A DNA stretch of 64,000 nt from Anisodus tanguticus (GCA_034509755.1 CM067543.1:55298653-55362652); one strand, 5' to 3'. Counted from the first letter of the stretch, positions 12,140 to 22,683 are shown. The notes: generated from the sequence alone by a model not told the origin. Made by a program: numbers and translations.

Positions 12140-12345
12140 ATGAATTTTGGCCCCACTCCAGTCGCCCGGAGGCTTTATATGACTAAGTGTCCAATATCAT
12201 CATATCAAAGGAATTTTGGCCCACTCCGGTCACCGGAGGCTTTGTATGAGTGAGTGTCCAATATCATCCTATCAAAGGAATTTTGGCCCACTCTAGTCGC
12301 CGGAGGCTTTGTATGGCGAGTGTCCAATATCATCCTATGAAGGAT
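12140..12345. repeat. 66-bp tandem repeat, internal copy 2
   Basis: Three units with the same GGCCCACTC, CGGAGGCTTT and GTGTCCAATATCATC words as 6829-7035 and the same order of unit variants. This indicates duplication of the whole interior after the repeat had formed. Confidence 0.78.
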
Positions 12346-12727
12346 CTTCGTCAAATAATATGACGGGCTCAACGTCATTAACTTTTAGACTTCTTCCGTT
12401 ATGATTGGTGCCCGAGATAATTCTTGGCGCTTACTTAAGAGTGGTAACGAGTTTTCGCACGATCGGTGGATCTTACTCCCTCGTATGTGCGAACATACTT
12501 TACACACTTTAGTAATTACACTTAAAAGAACGGATCTTCTTAAGTCATTTACAAAATCCAATCTTTAAACGGAAAAGAAGATGAGATTAAACTTCGATTT
12601 GTTAAAGCATAAGGAATATAAATTATTTTCATATTCCTCCTTACTTTAATCCATTTTTAATCGGACATAATTTAATCTTTATTCTTGACAAGTAAGAAAA
12701 ACTACTTATCCCAATTTCGGATTACGC

Positions 12728-13012
12728 TCATTCGCTCACTTCGGTCACTTCATCGGAGCCGAGTGTCCATTTCCTTCTCACCATTATTCGGATCCTTTGT
12801 ACGGGACGGATATAGGCCTTACTGCTACAAGATAGAATAGCATCTTCGATCTTCTCCTCTTGTCCCGAGTTGACATCCTCGAGCTCTCGAGAGCGCTTGT
12901 TTCCACCGATCTTGGTAGCGGTGACACCATGAACACGTTCATCATCATCACTCTCTTCTACCGAGAAAACCATTTCCATATCCGATTTGGTCACACAATT
13001 TTTGACCGACAT
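12728..13012 (-). CDS. gag-like first reading frame, copy 2 (about 95 codons)
   Basis: Starts with ATG at 13012-13010, 45 bp inside LTR 3, and stays open for about 95 codons. It begins MSVKNCVTKSDMEMVFSVEE, continues with an acidic DDDERVHG segment and a basic KRSRE segment, and ends TEVSE. The position fits a gag start in a minus-strand element, but no gag, zinc-knuckle or other domain is recognisable. It may be a relic with no function. Copy 1 has a frameshift near its first codons. Confidence 0.35.
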   Translation of the reverse strand: MSVKNCVTKSDMEMVFSVEESDDDERVHGVTATKIGGNKRSRELEDVNSGQEEKIEDAILSCSSKAYIRPVQRIRIMVRRKWTLGSDEVTEVSE

Positions 13013-13056
13013 CTTTCGAATACTAATAGTAATACAATACAAATATTGTCTTAAGT

Positions 13057-14405
13057 TGTTGGGAGATTTTGCTCTATGGTACTTTATAAAGCGATGCGGG
13101 AAGTATTTAACTATTACAAGTATTCGAAAGGATAAACAAAGATTCAATAATTCAACTAGTAATCTGAAAATTACAATATAACAACAAAGCGAAATTACGA
13201 TTTTGTTGAAAACGAAAAAATGGAAAGCTGGTTTTTCTTTGAGTCGAGTGTGGCACTCTGTCCTTAAGACAATATTGCCCCGTATGTATCCTTTATACGT
13301 CTGGACAATTTGTCTCCCAAGATAAAACAACAATGGAACCCTTGAGCAAAGGAAACTCAAGAGCTACGTGAAGAATATTGAGTAACGAAATGATGCTTGG
13401 AAGTTGTAGGAAGAAAACTATTTTTGTTGTGTATTTTCGTGAGCTTTATGAGCTGTTTATTTTTCTCGTTCTTTGTGGTGCTCAACAATGGTGTAAGGGT
13501 GTGTTTATATAGGTGAGGGAGGGGCTGAAAAGCTGCCTCCATAATAGCCAAATAATGGCCATTATGGAGGTAGTAAAAATCACCAACATAAATGGTGAAA
13601 GACCAACGGTTTTGGCCATTATAGGAGGAGTAATTCGGCCAAAATAAATGGTGAATTGAGAGCTTGGACGTTTACTGCTTTGACCATCGAAATTCCAACT
13701 TTACGAAAACTTCGGGGACCAAAGCTGTACATCTTGAAACTTCGGGGACCAAAGCGCACATCTTGAAAGAATTACGGGTCCAAAGCGTATATCTAAAACT
13801 TCGGGATCAAAGCGTACTTACGGCAAAGTTTTCGGCCCAAAAAGATAATATCGAGAAGACCCGCGGCCCGCGACCCGCGACCGCGACCGCGACCGCGACC
13901 GCGACCCGCCCCGCGTGACCGCGACCGCGACCGCGACCCGCCCGTGACCCGTGACCGTGACCCGTGAACCCGAGAACCGGAACCGGAACCGGGGAACCGG
14001 AGCCGGGCCGGACGGGGGGACGGGCGGGCGGCGCGCGCGCGTGTGGTCTTTCCTCGAACCGAAAGCACATCTAGGTCCTCCCTCCTTTAAACACATGGGA
14101 TACCCCTTGGGGTCCCAAACCCAAACCAATTTCGAATCTTATATACACAACAATTCTTTCTTCCTCTACCGATGAGGGAGAATTACACACAATACCACAC
14201 TTTCCATGCTTCAAACACCTTACTTCGTGAACCAATATCTTTTTCATTTCTCAATGAAATTTGACGATTCTTGGCCCTACGGTTATCTACGTACTTAGTA
14301 GATCATGCATGTGTGAAGAACCGGATTCTCCAACATACGATACACTAGTGTTTAAGCCGTTAAAGTTGGTCGGTCGCAACTCCCGCCAAAGGCAAATTTC
14401 CAACA
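13057..14405 (-). repeat. LTR 3 of the three-LTR array
   Basis: The longest of the three, mainly because of its GC block (13855-14045). It ends AAATTTCCAACA and is followed at once by the right target duplication CTTAG (14406-14410), then by the right arm of the split hAT element. On the minus strand it would be the outermost 5' LTR. Confidence 0.88.
13855..14045. repeat. GC-rich hexamer array inside LTR 3
   Basis: Expanded GCGACC units dominate here, with CCGTGA and CCGGAA variants after them and a GCGCGC tail. It is longer than the matching blocks in LTR 1 and LTR 2 and explains most of the LTR length differences. Confidence 0.8.
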
Positions 14406-14629
14406 CTTAGCACCTACTGTTTTTTTGTTTTCCAATCCTTTTTTAAAAAATCATTGTTTTTATTTCTCTTTTCCAATGACAGTATTATTTAACACTATCT
14501 TTCAATTTACGTGATATAGTTTGATTAGAATGTAAAATACATAAATTATGAAAAAAATTAAGAAAATACTTATAAAATTACATTCTAGGTTATGGATATA
14601 TTTAATAAAAAATGAATCCACATGCCGGA

Positions 14630-14765
14630 TCTGGACCGGATACAGATCTCAAATATAAGATCCATATCCAGATCCGATCCGGATCCGTCGGATCCAAATT
14701 TCAAAATCCATATCCTATAAAACGGATCTGGATCCACCGGATCCGGATCAGGTCCAGGATCCACT
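14630..14765. repeat. GGATCC-rich subterminal array, right end of hAT
   Basis: Mirrors the left array at 1915-2050, with dense GGATC and GATCC words running up to the inverted terminus at 14775. It supports joining both arms as one hAT-type element. Confidence 0.6.
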
Positions 14766-14854
14766 GCCATCTCTAGTCATGGTTTCTTCACTTTCATATT
14801 TCCTTTTTACAAAACTGCTTTGAATTGATTTTCTTGAGTTGAGGGTCTTTCAAA

Positions 14855-14965
14855 AACAGTTTTTCTCTACCTTCAGAGGGTAGGGGTAAAATCTGCGTAT
14901 ACACTATCCTCACCAAATTTCACTTGTGGGATTATACTGTGAGATTATTATTGTTCTTATACTAC
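14855..14965 (-). repeat. SINE-type dispersed repeat fragment (TGTACGCAG family)
   Basis: On the minus strand it reads a diverged form of CCCACAAGTG, GAGGATAGTGTA, CGCAGA and TACCCCTACC. Similar fragments lie at 26885-27365 and 49363-49444 (plus) and 51415-51480 (minus). The copy at 49363 has target duplications, so the family was mobile. No pol III boxes are clear in this piece. Confidence 0.5.
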
Positions 14966-15746
14966 TTTTAAGAAGTCTTCACTTATATATTTGTGGTCCA
15001 TTCTTAAAACTAATTAATGGGTTCAAAGAGTTTAATGGATTTAAATTTAATATGGATTCAAAATGTAATATTTGTATCACTTTCCAAGGTTTCACGTATA
15101 TATCTATGATTCATGCATGAAAATGACTAATCTCAAATTTTCAGATTCACTAACACGCATATACCATTCTTCAAACTTTTTTTTTCTGATTGGGATTCAC
15201 TACCTTTTCACTTTTGTCATTTCTTGTAACATTTCATATGAAATTAGACTATATATACTTTATACATATGGTGTTGTCAAATAAGAGAATTGTATCATAT
15301 TTACTTGTCAAAAAGGAAAGAAAGAAAAAAGACAAGAGTCTTTGAAGAAGAAATATCAAGGGATTTCGTTCTTTTTAAAGTTGATAAGCTATCGGATAAG
15401 GATTTGTTTACAATTTATTGCATATCTTTTAAGTGGTAAAAGTTTTCTGATAAGATGGCAAAAAGCAACTGTTGAACATGGAAGAAGGAAAGAACATGCC
15501 ATGTTCACTGTCGACTGACTTTTTTGGGTAAAAATTTTTAGGAATACTTTATTTGGACGTCTATTTTATTTATAGCTATTTTTTTTAAAACTTTTATATA
15601 TCTATCTACTTAGAAATAATTTCAGATATGTAATGTCTGAAGTTTCATATGGCTTCAAGCATTTCTGCTTAAAGTTCACATAAAAATAATTAAACTTCAA
15701 TCATATGTGCATGAGTTTCGGACAAACAACTTAAATCAAGCAAAAA
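14966..15746. other. Intergenic AT-rich DNA
   Basis: No gene is seen. The segment 15546-15735 resembles 885-1080 (see there) and is probably part of a decayed miniature element. The small open frames at 14926-15284 are AT-rich and look random. Confidence 0.4.
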
Positions 15747-16039
15747 CACTATTAGAAACAAAGTTTTTTCCTATGACAATGAAAATTTTGTGTTATATAA
15801 CATGATTCTCACTTCGTTTACACTGAACCAGCTCACTGAAAAAATGCATGGTGAAAAACAGGTTTCCATTGAAATGCTGGAAAACTTTCTATTTTTTGTG
15901 TGAAAACACTACTATTTTTTGTGTGATAACCCTACTATTTTTTTCCCTCACTGATTCAATCAAAATATATGTGGGGATAGTCACTAAACATTTTTTCCGT
16001 GCGAAATTTTAGTAGAAAAATAGTGATTTTTTAGTAGTG
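15747..16039. mobile_element. CACTA-type miniature element
   Basis: Begins CACTATTAGAAA and ends TTTTTTAGTAGTG (inverse CACTACTAAAAAA), an imperfect inverted repeat with the CACTA signature of the En/Spm superfamily. The 3-bp flanks are AAA on both sides (15744-15746 and 16040-16042), matching the expected duplication length but weak as evidence in AT-rich DNA. At 293 bp it has no room for transposase. Repeated CTATTTTTTGTGTG words near 15890-15950 may be subterminal binding repeats. Confidence 0.62.
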
Positions 16040-16042
16040 AAA

Positions 16043-17505
16043 TGATTTAACGTTAGCAACATATAGATGTTGTTCAGGCTAAAAAAAGGGTTTTAATTTG
16101 AGTTATATGTGCCTAATCTTCAGTCGTTAATCATATAAAACTTTAAATATCTTTTTTACAAATTTCATACGTCTGAAATTGTTAGACGTGGAAAAAATTA
16201 TAAACTATGAAAACAGGAGTAAAACAATGACATCAAAGTTAGGTATATGTCCACTTCGGCTACTTTTTACGTATCTAATACATTTTGATAGCAGTATCCC
16301 ACTTTAAGAATGGGCTTTTCTAACCCAAACTCCTACTTCCCCTTTGCAACTCAACCAGAATATTAATCCCATTATGAAAAAAGAGATATTAATCCTAATT
16401 TCTATCAGAGAGGTGAATTCAAGATTTCAAAATGATGAATTTACCATTATTTTTAAAGATAAAATATAAAATTTTATAGTGCCATCAACTTGGCGAGCAA
16501 AAGATATTTAATTACATTTTTTATGAAGTAAGTTATTTTATAATCACAACGGTAATAATGAAATGCATAGTTACAAAAGAGAAGAAAATATCAGCTCATA
16601 CAAAAATAACAAAAACCTATCATAACTCTAAAGAGTTGACAAATCCAAAGGCCTATTACTTTGGCATTCTTTAGGATCACGTTCAATATATCCCAACGAT
16701 GTGGGACTTCACTGGGTATATGATTGTTGTTGCGTTCAAGATATCCCAACTCAAGAATACGATCAACATGTGAAGGACAGGTGTAATTATCTCTCTTTAA
16801 TTTTCCCGAGCTATATGTGAACTAACGGATGGACGGTTATTAGAACTTGATTGTCCAATGTACAACTTAGTCACGTATTTATCCATTTTGATTCCTATAA
16901 ATTTAAATAACTATTCAACTTAGTCACAAATTTATCACTTGCATATTCATAATAAAATAGGAAAATCACATCCCTTTCACATTAAAAAAAATAAGGAAAT
17001 CACACCCTTGCAAATTCATAATAAAATAGATGCACCCCTTTCACATTAAAAAAATAAGGGAATCACACCCTTTCAAATTTTATAATAAAATAGAGGAATC
17101 ACACCCTTTTGACATTCAAAAATCGCATTCAAAATTATAGAAAAATATTCCTTACCGAGCTCGAACTAGTGCAAATGGTACTTCCTCTTCAAACAAAATG
17201 ATGACTCCAACCTGAAAATTTCTACAAATTCTTAAAATCCATACCCCAAAATTTAAAAACTCAAAATAACTAAGAAATTACCAAAACCCAAAACTCAAAA
17301 GAACCGAGAAGCTCCCAACCCATAAATCCAAAATTCAGAAACCCAAAATAAAAAATCAGTAAAAAGTCCAAAAGGGTGTTCAAAATTCAAATGGAAGACT
17401 TACCGGGTGCTTTGTTGTTCTGGGGTTTTATTGTACTAAAGAGTAGATGTGGGGATGAAGAAAAAGTGTTCCAACTTCCAAGCTTTCGTTAGTATTATTG
17501 ATTTT
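16043..17505. other. Intergenic AT-rich DNA
   Basis: No gene is seen. It contains the minisatellite at 16935-17115. The 16130-16200 part carries 'TCTGAAATTGTTAGACGTGG', again hinting at a decayed miniature element related to 15546-15735. Confidence 0.4.
16935..17115. repeat. Minisatellite, about 55-60 bp units
   Basis: Three to four imperfect head-to-tail units each contain ATTCATAATAAAATAG, ATCACACCC and TTTCACATTAAAAAAATAAG. Unit boundaries drift by a few bases. No coding or regulatory role is evident. Confidence 0.7.
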
Positions 17506-17524
17506 GCCTTTAGGACTAGGGTAA

Positions 17525-17747
17525 CAAAAAAAAAAGGCAGCGAGGTGCATTAAGCTCCTGCTATGCGCGGGATCCTGTGAAGGGCGCTCCTACTATGTGC
17601 GGGATTCTGTGAAGGGCCGAACTATAAGGATATATTGTACGCAGTCTTACTTTACATTTCTGTAAGATATTGTTTTCACGGCTTGAACCCATGACCTTCT
17701 GATCACATAGCAATAACTTTATAACAGTAACTTAAAAGCTCCCCTTC
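17525..17747 (-). mobile_element. Au-type SINE with 19-bp target duplication
   Basis: The minus strand carries the recognisable plant Au-SINE order: a tRNA-like head, a GTCATGGGTTCAAGCC-type B box, AACATCTTACAGAAATG-like and GTAAGACTGCGTACAATA-like body words, and a CCCGCGCAT 3' part ending in an A tract. The flanks match at 18 of 19 bases (17506-17524 and 17748-17766; one T/A difference), the hallmark of L1-type target-primed insertion. A short part of the 3' region (GCGCGGGAT...GTGAAGGGC) is duplicated inside this copy. Confidence 0.82.
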
Positions 17748-17766
17748 GCCTTTAGGACAAGGGTAA

Positions 17767-18500
17767 TTAGAAGGAAAAAAAGAAGAAAGTATTAGGGTAA
17801 TTACTAATTAGAAATAATAAAAAGGGGAAAGTGTTAAAAGGCTATAAAATTTTTGAAAAAAATACAGATGTGCAGCAACTCAATTTCAATCCCGCGACTT
17901 TGAGCTATTGAGCACTTAAATGCAGTGCCTCACCAAATCCAATGCTCCACTTGGGTTGGTTTAATTATACATATCTTCAATTAATATTAGATATATTTTT
18001 AAAATTATACCTATAATATATCGAATTTAATCGAATCATCATATGTATGGCTGGCCCATCGTTCTCCTATCATTGTTACACTAAACTTTATGTCTGTCAT
18101 TTTTAGTTGCTTCTCGAAAACAGTAGACAAATAAGTCAGTGCAGACCTAAAATAAGAATAAACAGAAGTATTTCTTATTTAGTACTTTATAATTAAATTT
18201 TTTATTTTGTGTCTATAATATTGTAATTAGATTACGTAGAGATTATAGGTTCAAATCTTATTATCATTGTTAACACAATTTAGTATAGTCAAATCAGATA
18301 AAAATCATGTGTTCAAGCTTCACTATCAAAAATAATATATTTTACCTTCTTCGTCCAAAAAGAATCAAGAAAATCATACCAGCACGCAAAGTGACATGTC
18401 ATAAACCTAATAAATAAACTAATTAATTGTTCGTTGATTACCTAAAATTCTAAGTAAAAGGTAAGTTAGATTCATACAATTAAGTAAAACTAAAGGAATA
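17767..18500. other. Intergenic AT-rich DNA
   Basis: No gene is seen. A short block at 17885-17950 (CCCGCGACTTTGAGC and so on) has the look of a tRNA-derived or MITE relic, but is too short to classify. Confidence 0.4.
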
Positions 18501-18701
18501 TGTTGTTGATTATATTCATCAATAATGTACAATATATATAGTAGTATAAGAATATCTAAACTAGGTAACTAATCAACATAATTACAATAGGAAATATAAT
18601 TCTACCTACAATAGAAGACTTAATTACAATAGAAATACAATTCTATCTAAATTAAGAGATATACAATTAATGAAAGAATATTCGGGAAATATTCTATTAC
18701 A
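18501..18701 (-). repeat. 3' LTR of Copia 1
   Basis: Runs TGTTGTTGATT to TTCTATTACA on the plus strand and is followed by CCCCCGAAG, which on the minus strand is the polypurine tract. It matches the 5' LTR at 22483-22683 with scattered substitutions. Confidence 0.85.
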
Positions 18702-18704
18702 CCC

Positions 18705-21700
18705 CCGAAGTCGAAGCGGGAGGTTCACAAACACTGAGACTGGCTCGAAAATCATCAAATAGTATGCGCGGAAGTCCTTTGGTGAAGATGTCGACAATCT
18801 GATATCTGGAAGGAACATGAAGGACACGAACTTGACCATGAGCCACTTTTTTCGCGAACGAAATGAATTTCCATCTCAATGTGTTTAGTGCGTTGATGTT
18901 GGGCGGGATTGCTAGAAAGATATATCGCTCTAATATTATCACAGTAGACCAATGTTGCCTTTTGAATCGGGCAGTGAAGCTCAAGTAGAAGATTACTGAT
19001 CCAACAAGACTCAGAGACGATGTTGGCGACGCCTTTATACTCTACTTCGGCACTGAATCGGGATAGTGTAGGTTGACTTTTGGAAGACCAATACAATAGG
19101 TTATCTCGGAGGAAAACACAGTAACCAGATGTGGAGCGTCGGGTGTCAGGACATCCACCCCAGTCAGCATCAAAATAAGCAGTGAGACCAGTGAACGAGG
19201 ACCTGTATAGATGTAATCCGAAGTGAAGTGTACCTTGGATGTATCGTAAAATACGTTTGAGGGCATACATGTGTGCTTTCGTTGGATTGTGCGTGTGTAG
19301 GCAGATTTGTTGCATGACATAGGATATGTTAGGTCTCGTGAATGTAAGGTACTGTAGGGCCCCGGCCATGCTACGATAATGAGTCGGGTCTGAATATGAG
19401 GGGCCGAAATCAGCGCTGATCTTGGAATTGGTGTCTCCTGGCGTATGAGATGGTTTGCAAGATGTCATGCCTGCACGGTCAAGGATATCTTCGGCGTATG
19501 TTTCTGACACAGAAATAGGCCGCCAGAATGTCGAGTGACAGAGATGCCCAAGAAATAACTCAGGGCCCCCAGATCCTTCATAGCAAACTCAGAGGAAATT
19601 AGAGACATAATGGACCGGCGGAGAGCATCAAATGATATAGTGAGGATGATGTCATCAACATATAATAATAGGTAAGCCATGTATGTATCCTTATTATAGA
19701 TGAGCATGGAATGATCGGATCTGCTGTGTAAAAAACGATAGAGGAGACATAATCGGCGAACCACTGGTACCATGCTCGAGGAGCCTGTTTCAGTCCATAG
19801 AGCAATTTTTGCAACAGACACATAATCTGGATGAATAGGATCTTGAAACCCATAGGTTGATGCATATATACCATTTCATGAAGATCCTCATGTAAGAAGG
19901 CATTCTTGACATTAAGCTGATAAATGGGCCAAGACTTGGATAGAGCAATGCTAAGGATGGTCCGTATGGTTGCGGGCTGAACGTTTCATCACAATCCACT
20001 CCCACCTGTTGAGACCTGCCATCACCTACAAGACAAGCCTTGTACCTCTCAAAAGAACCATCAATTTTTTTTTATGTCTAAAAATCCACATAGAATGAAT
20101 AATGTTAGCATCAGGTGGATGGGGTACTAGGTCCCATGTCTTATTATCAATAAGAGCATTATATTCGTCAATCATTGCGGCTTTCCAATTAGGGTCGGAC
20201 AAGGCATCCTTCGGATTTCGAGGGACAGGGGAAGGGACAACTGAAATGGATAGGTTAAACAACCGTTTAGGTTTATGAATTTCATGCATGACACGAGTTT
20301 CCCTGGTCCGAGAGCGTGTCTCAGGATGCGGGATGGGAGGGAGATGTACCGCGGGACTACCTAGAAAATGAGGAAGGGTAGGGGTGGCGGGACTAGCTGG
20401 CCGATGCTCGGTTTGTCGAGAGGTTGCTGTGGAATCACCTTAAGGCGGGCTATTTCGGGCCACCATCGTCAGAACCGGGTGAGCAATGTGTCCCGGACTG
20501 TCCGAGGTGGAGGCAGGTGCCGGGGTCTGGAACGACGGACTATGTAAATGATAAATTAGAAGAGGGTTTAGGCCATCATCTATAAAGTCGTAGGACTGCC
20601 GATGTGGCGAGTTTAGAGAGGCAAATGAGAATTGAGATTCATCAAATAGGACATAACATGAAATAATAATTTTACGAATCGATAAGTAATAGCATGAGTA
20701 ACCACGATGATTGGCGGGGTAACCCAAAAACACACATGGGGAAGACCGGGGTTAGAGTTTGTGAGTGGTTGGATGGAGAGGATAACAGAGACATCCAAAG
20801 ATACGCAAGTGTTGGTAGGAGGGGTTCCTACGAAACAGAACTTGAGTGGGCGACCGTTGAGCTAGAGATTTGTTTGGGATTATGTTTAGGAGATAGGTGG
20901 CCATGGAGAGTGCGTAATGCCAGAATTGAGGGGGAATTGAGGCGTGAGCAAGTAGGACACGAATTAAGTTGTTTAGGGTTCGGATTTTCCGTTCGGCTAT
21001 ACCATTTTGGGAGGAGGTGTGAGGGAAGGAAAAATAAAAGGTAAGACCATTTATGGAGAAAAACTATTTGAATTGATTATTATTGAATTCCATGTCATTG
21101 TCACATTGAAAACATTTAATGCTCTTTTCAATTTTGTGTTTTTATGAAAGCACTAAATGAGGAAAACATGGGGTAGACCTGGGATTTATTGCCAATTGGA
21201 AAAGTTCATAGAAAGTTGGAATAATCGTCCAAAAATAACACATAATATCGATGGCCAGACGTACTTAAAATAGGGGACGCCCCCAAATCACTATGTGTGA
21301 CATCGAAAGGTAGTAAAGTACAATTTGTGGATGCAGAAAATGGTAATTTAACATGTTTTCCAAAAACGCATGATTCACATATAGGAGTCCAAGAAATACA
21401 GTTGCAATTAATAAAATTATTTTTCCTAAGGGAGCGTAAAATAGAATCTCCTGGATGTCCTAATCTAGAATGTCATAAGGAAGACGAAAGAGCAACAAAG
21501 GTTGATGGAACTGAGCTGGATTGTTGGCGACGTTTGAAATAGGGTAGAGATCTCCGATGCTGTCACATCTCATTATTCGCCTCCCTGTCGTAAAACTTTC
21601 ACAAAAAAACCAAAAGAATCAAAGTCAAGGGAAACATTACTATTAGTTGTAAAACGTCGCACATATATTAGATTTTTAATGAGTTTATGGGTATGGAGGA

Positions 21701-22380
21701 CATTTTTTAAAAGTAGTGGTAGATGTGGTGGGGATAAAGATGAATGACCAAAACCGCGAATGGGAATGCCTTGTCCACTACCAACAATAATTTTCCGATT
21801 TAAATTACTCAAATTGGAATAAGATGTGGCGTTTGTTTCCATATACCAATTTTCGTCTGGAGCGTTGAGTGACATTGTGTTCATAGCTGTCTCAATGTCA
21901 GTCAGTCAATACTGGGTCGGTCGAGACTCTTTCTTAGTGAAGTGGGAAGACAACACCGAATCAGACGGGCACAGAAGAAGTGGTTTCATCCGACCGACGA
22001 TCCTCTCAAGTTTCTTATCCTGTTGGTGCATAAGTTGAGGGCGGGGGAGCCTGTGTTGTGTAGGCCTGTTGTGGATGTGGGCCAAGTATGCCAGAGTGGG
22101 TCTGTCGGTTCTTAGGTGGAGTCCACGAGGATGTCGGATATGGGCAAGGAGGAGAGGTCCATGACGGTGGGACTCAAGTGGCCCACGCGCGGGTAGGCAG
22201 CCCACAGCGGAGGCTGTTGCCTCTACCGCGGTCGTTGCTGGCTATTTCCTGCCGACGGGACTGCCCCTTCCCACCGCCGTTGTTGCCAGAATTTCGTTCG
22301 CCGCGGCCCTTGCCTGACTGCCTGCTCCGACGATTGTTGCCGGTAGATGCGGGCTGAAATATAGGAGGAGAAGGGAGAGA
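18705..22380 (-). pseudogene. Copia 1 polyprotein (pol), degenerate
   Basis: Minus-strand order from 22380 down: a Gly/Arg/Asn-rich gag tail; a protease region (21573-21884) whose active-site DTGA is replaced by ETNA; the pre-integrase CESCVFGKHVKLPF block near 21380; an integrase core with stops; the integrase C-terminal FLGYP block (20440-20733); the reverse transcriptase start (DPNWKAAMIDEYNAL, 20026-20289); the YVDD catalytic box near 19640; and RNase H (ADWGGCPDTRRSTSGY, 18755-19510). Several stops and frameshifts separate these pieces, so nothing functional is made. With RNase H after the reverse transcriptase and integrase before it, the order is that of Ty1/Copia. Confidence 0.87.
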
Positions 22381-22458
22381 GAATGACTAAAAAAAACACT
22401 AGGGTTCCGTGGGGGTGGCGGCCGAGAGCTATGGTCGGCGGCGGTTGATGTATTTTTA

Positions 22459-22472
22459 GGCTAATGATACCA
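22459..22472 (-). promoter_or_regulatory. Primer-binding site of Copia 1
   Basis: The minus strand reads TGGTATCATTAGCC, a two-base variant of the initiator-methionine tRNA primer site. It starts about ten bases inside the 5' LTR end. Confidence 0.68.
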
Positions 22473-22482
22473 TAAATGAATA

Positions 22483-22683
22483 TGTTCCTTGATTGTATTC
22501 ATCAATAATGTACAATATATATAGTAGTACAAGAATATCTAAACTAGGTAACTAATCAACCTAATTAAAATATGAAATATAATTCTACCTAAAATAGAAG
22601 ACCTAATTACAATAGGAATACAATTTTACCTAAATTAAGAGATATACTATTAATGAAAGAATATTCGAGAAATATTTTATTAA
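22483..22683 (-). repeat. 5' LTR of Copia 1
   Basis: Starts TGTTCCTTGATTG next to the primer site and is collinear with 18501-18701. The terminal CA is mutated (TTATTAAA), which blurs the outer end. Confidence 0.82.

Larger units (their letters stand above)
9048..13056 (-). mobile_element. Internal region 2 of the three-LTR array
   Basis: Collinear with internal region 1 over its full length, with a few base changes and many 1-3 bp indels. It contains the same integrase remnant (11300-11695), 66-bp tandem repeat (12140-12345) and gag-like frame (12728-13012). No additional gene is seen. Confidence 0.8.
2440..14405 (-). mobile_element. Three-LTR tandem Copia-like retroelement (LTR-internal-LTR-internal-LTR)
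   Basis: Three long terminal repeats (1297, 1309 and 1349 bp) alternate with two nearly identical internal regions (4002 and 4009 bp). All LTRs run TG...CA. The whole array is flanked by the exact 5-bp duplication CTTAG (2435-2439 and 14406-14410), so it behaves as one insertion. Minus orientation is shown by purine tracts beside the LTRs (3737-3750 and 9048-9061) and by integrase remnants on that strand. Coding capacity is almost gone: only gag-like and integrase pieces remain, as in large non-autonomous (LARD-like) elements. Three LTRs around two interiors normally arise by unequal LTR-LTR recombination between sister or homologous copies. An assembly duplication is the alternative. Confidence 0.85.
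1899..14775. mobile_element. hAT-type non-autonomous element, split by a nested LTR element
   Basis: The left end TAGGGATGACAACGGATC (1899) and the inverted right end TAGAGATGGCAGTGGATC (14775) form an imperfect terminal inverted repeat. The flanks are GTCATAGT (1891-1898) and GTCATGGT (14776-14783), a 7/8 match to the 8-bp target duplication typical of hAT transposition. Both subterminal zones are packed with GGATC/GATCC words. Removing the nested LTR element leaves about 906 bp with no transposase, so the element would need one supplied in trans. The pairing of two ends nearly 12.9 kb apart is inferred from the matching termini and duplications. Confidence 0.72.
18501..22683 (-). mobile_element. 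Copia retrotransposon 1, internally deleted
   Basis: Two 201-bp LTRs (18501-18701 and 22483-22683) share almost their whole sequence. The primer site at 22459-22472 and the G-rich tract beside 18701 give a minus orientation. Between them are decayed protease, pre-integrase, integrase, reverse transcriptase and RNase H segments, but the gag core is missing, which accounts for the 4.18-kb length. No matching target duplication is visible. It is related to the Copia at 43196-48386 in pol, but the LTRs differ. Confidence 0.88.

Noticed and set aside
20694..21044. A 116-codon plus-strand frame and a neighbour at 21297-21542
   Set aside because: Both are antisense to recognisable Copia 1 integrase and pre-integrase sequence.
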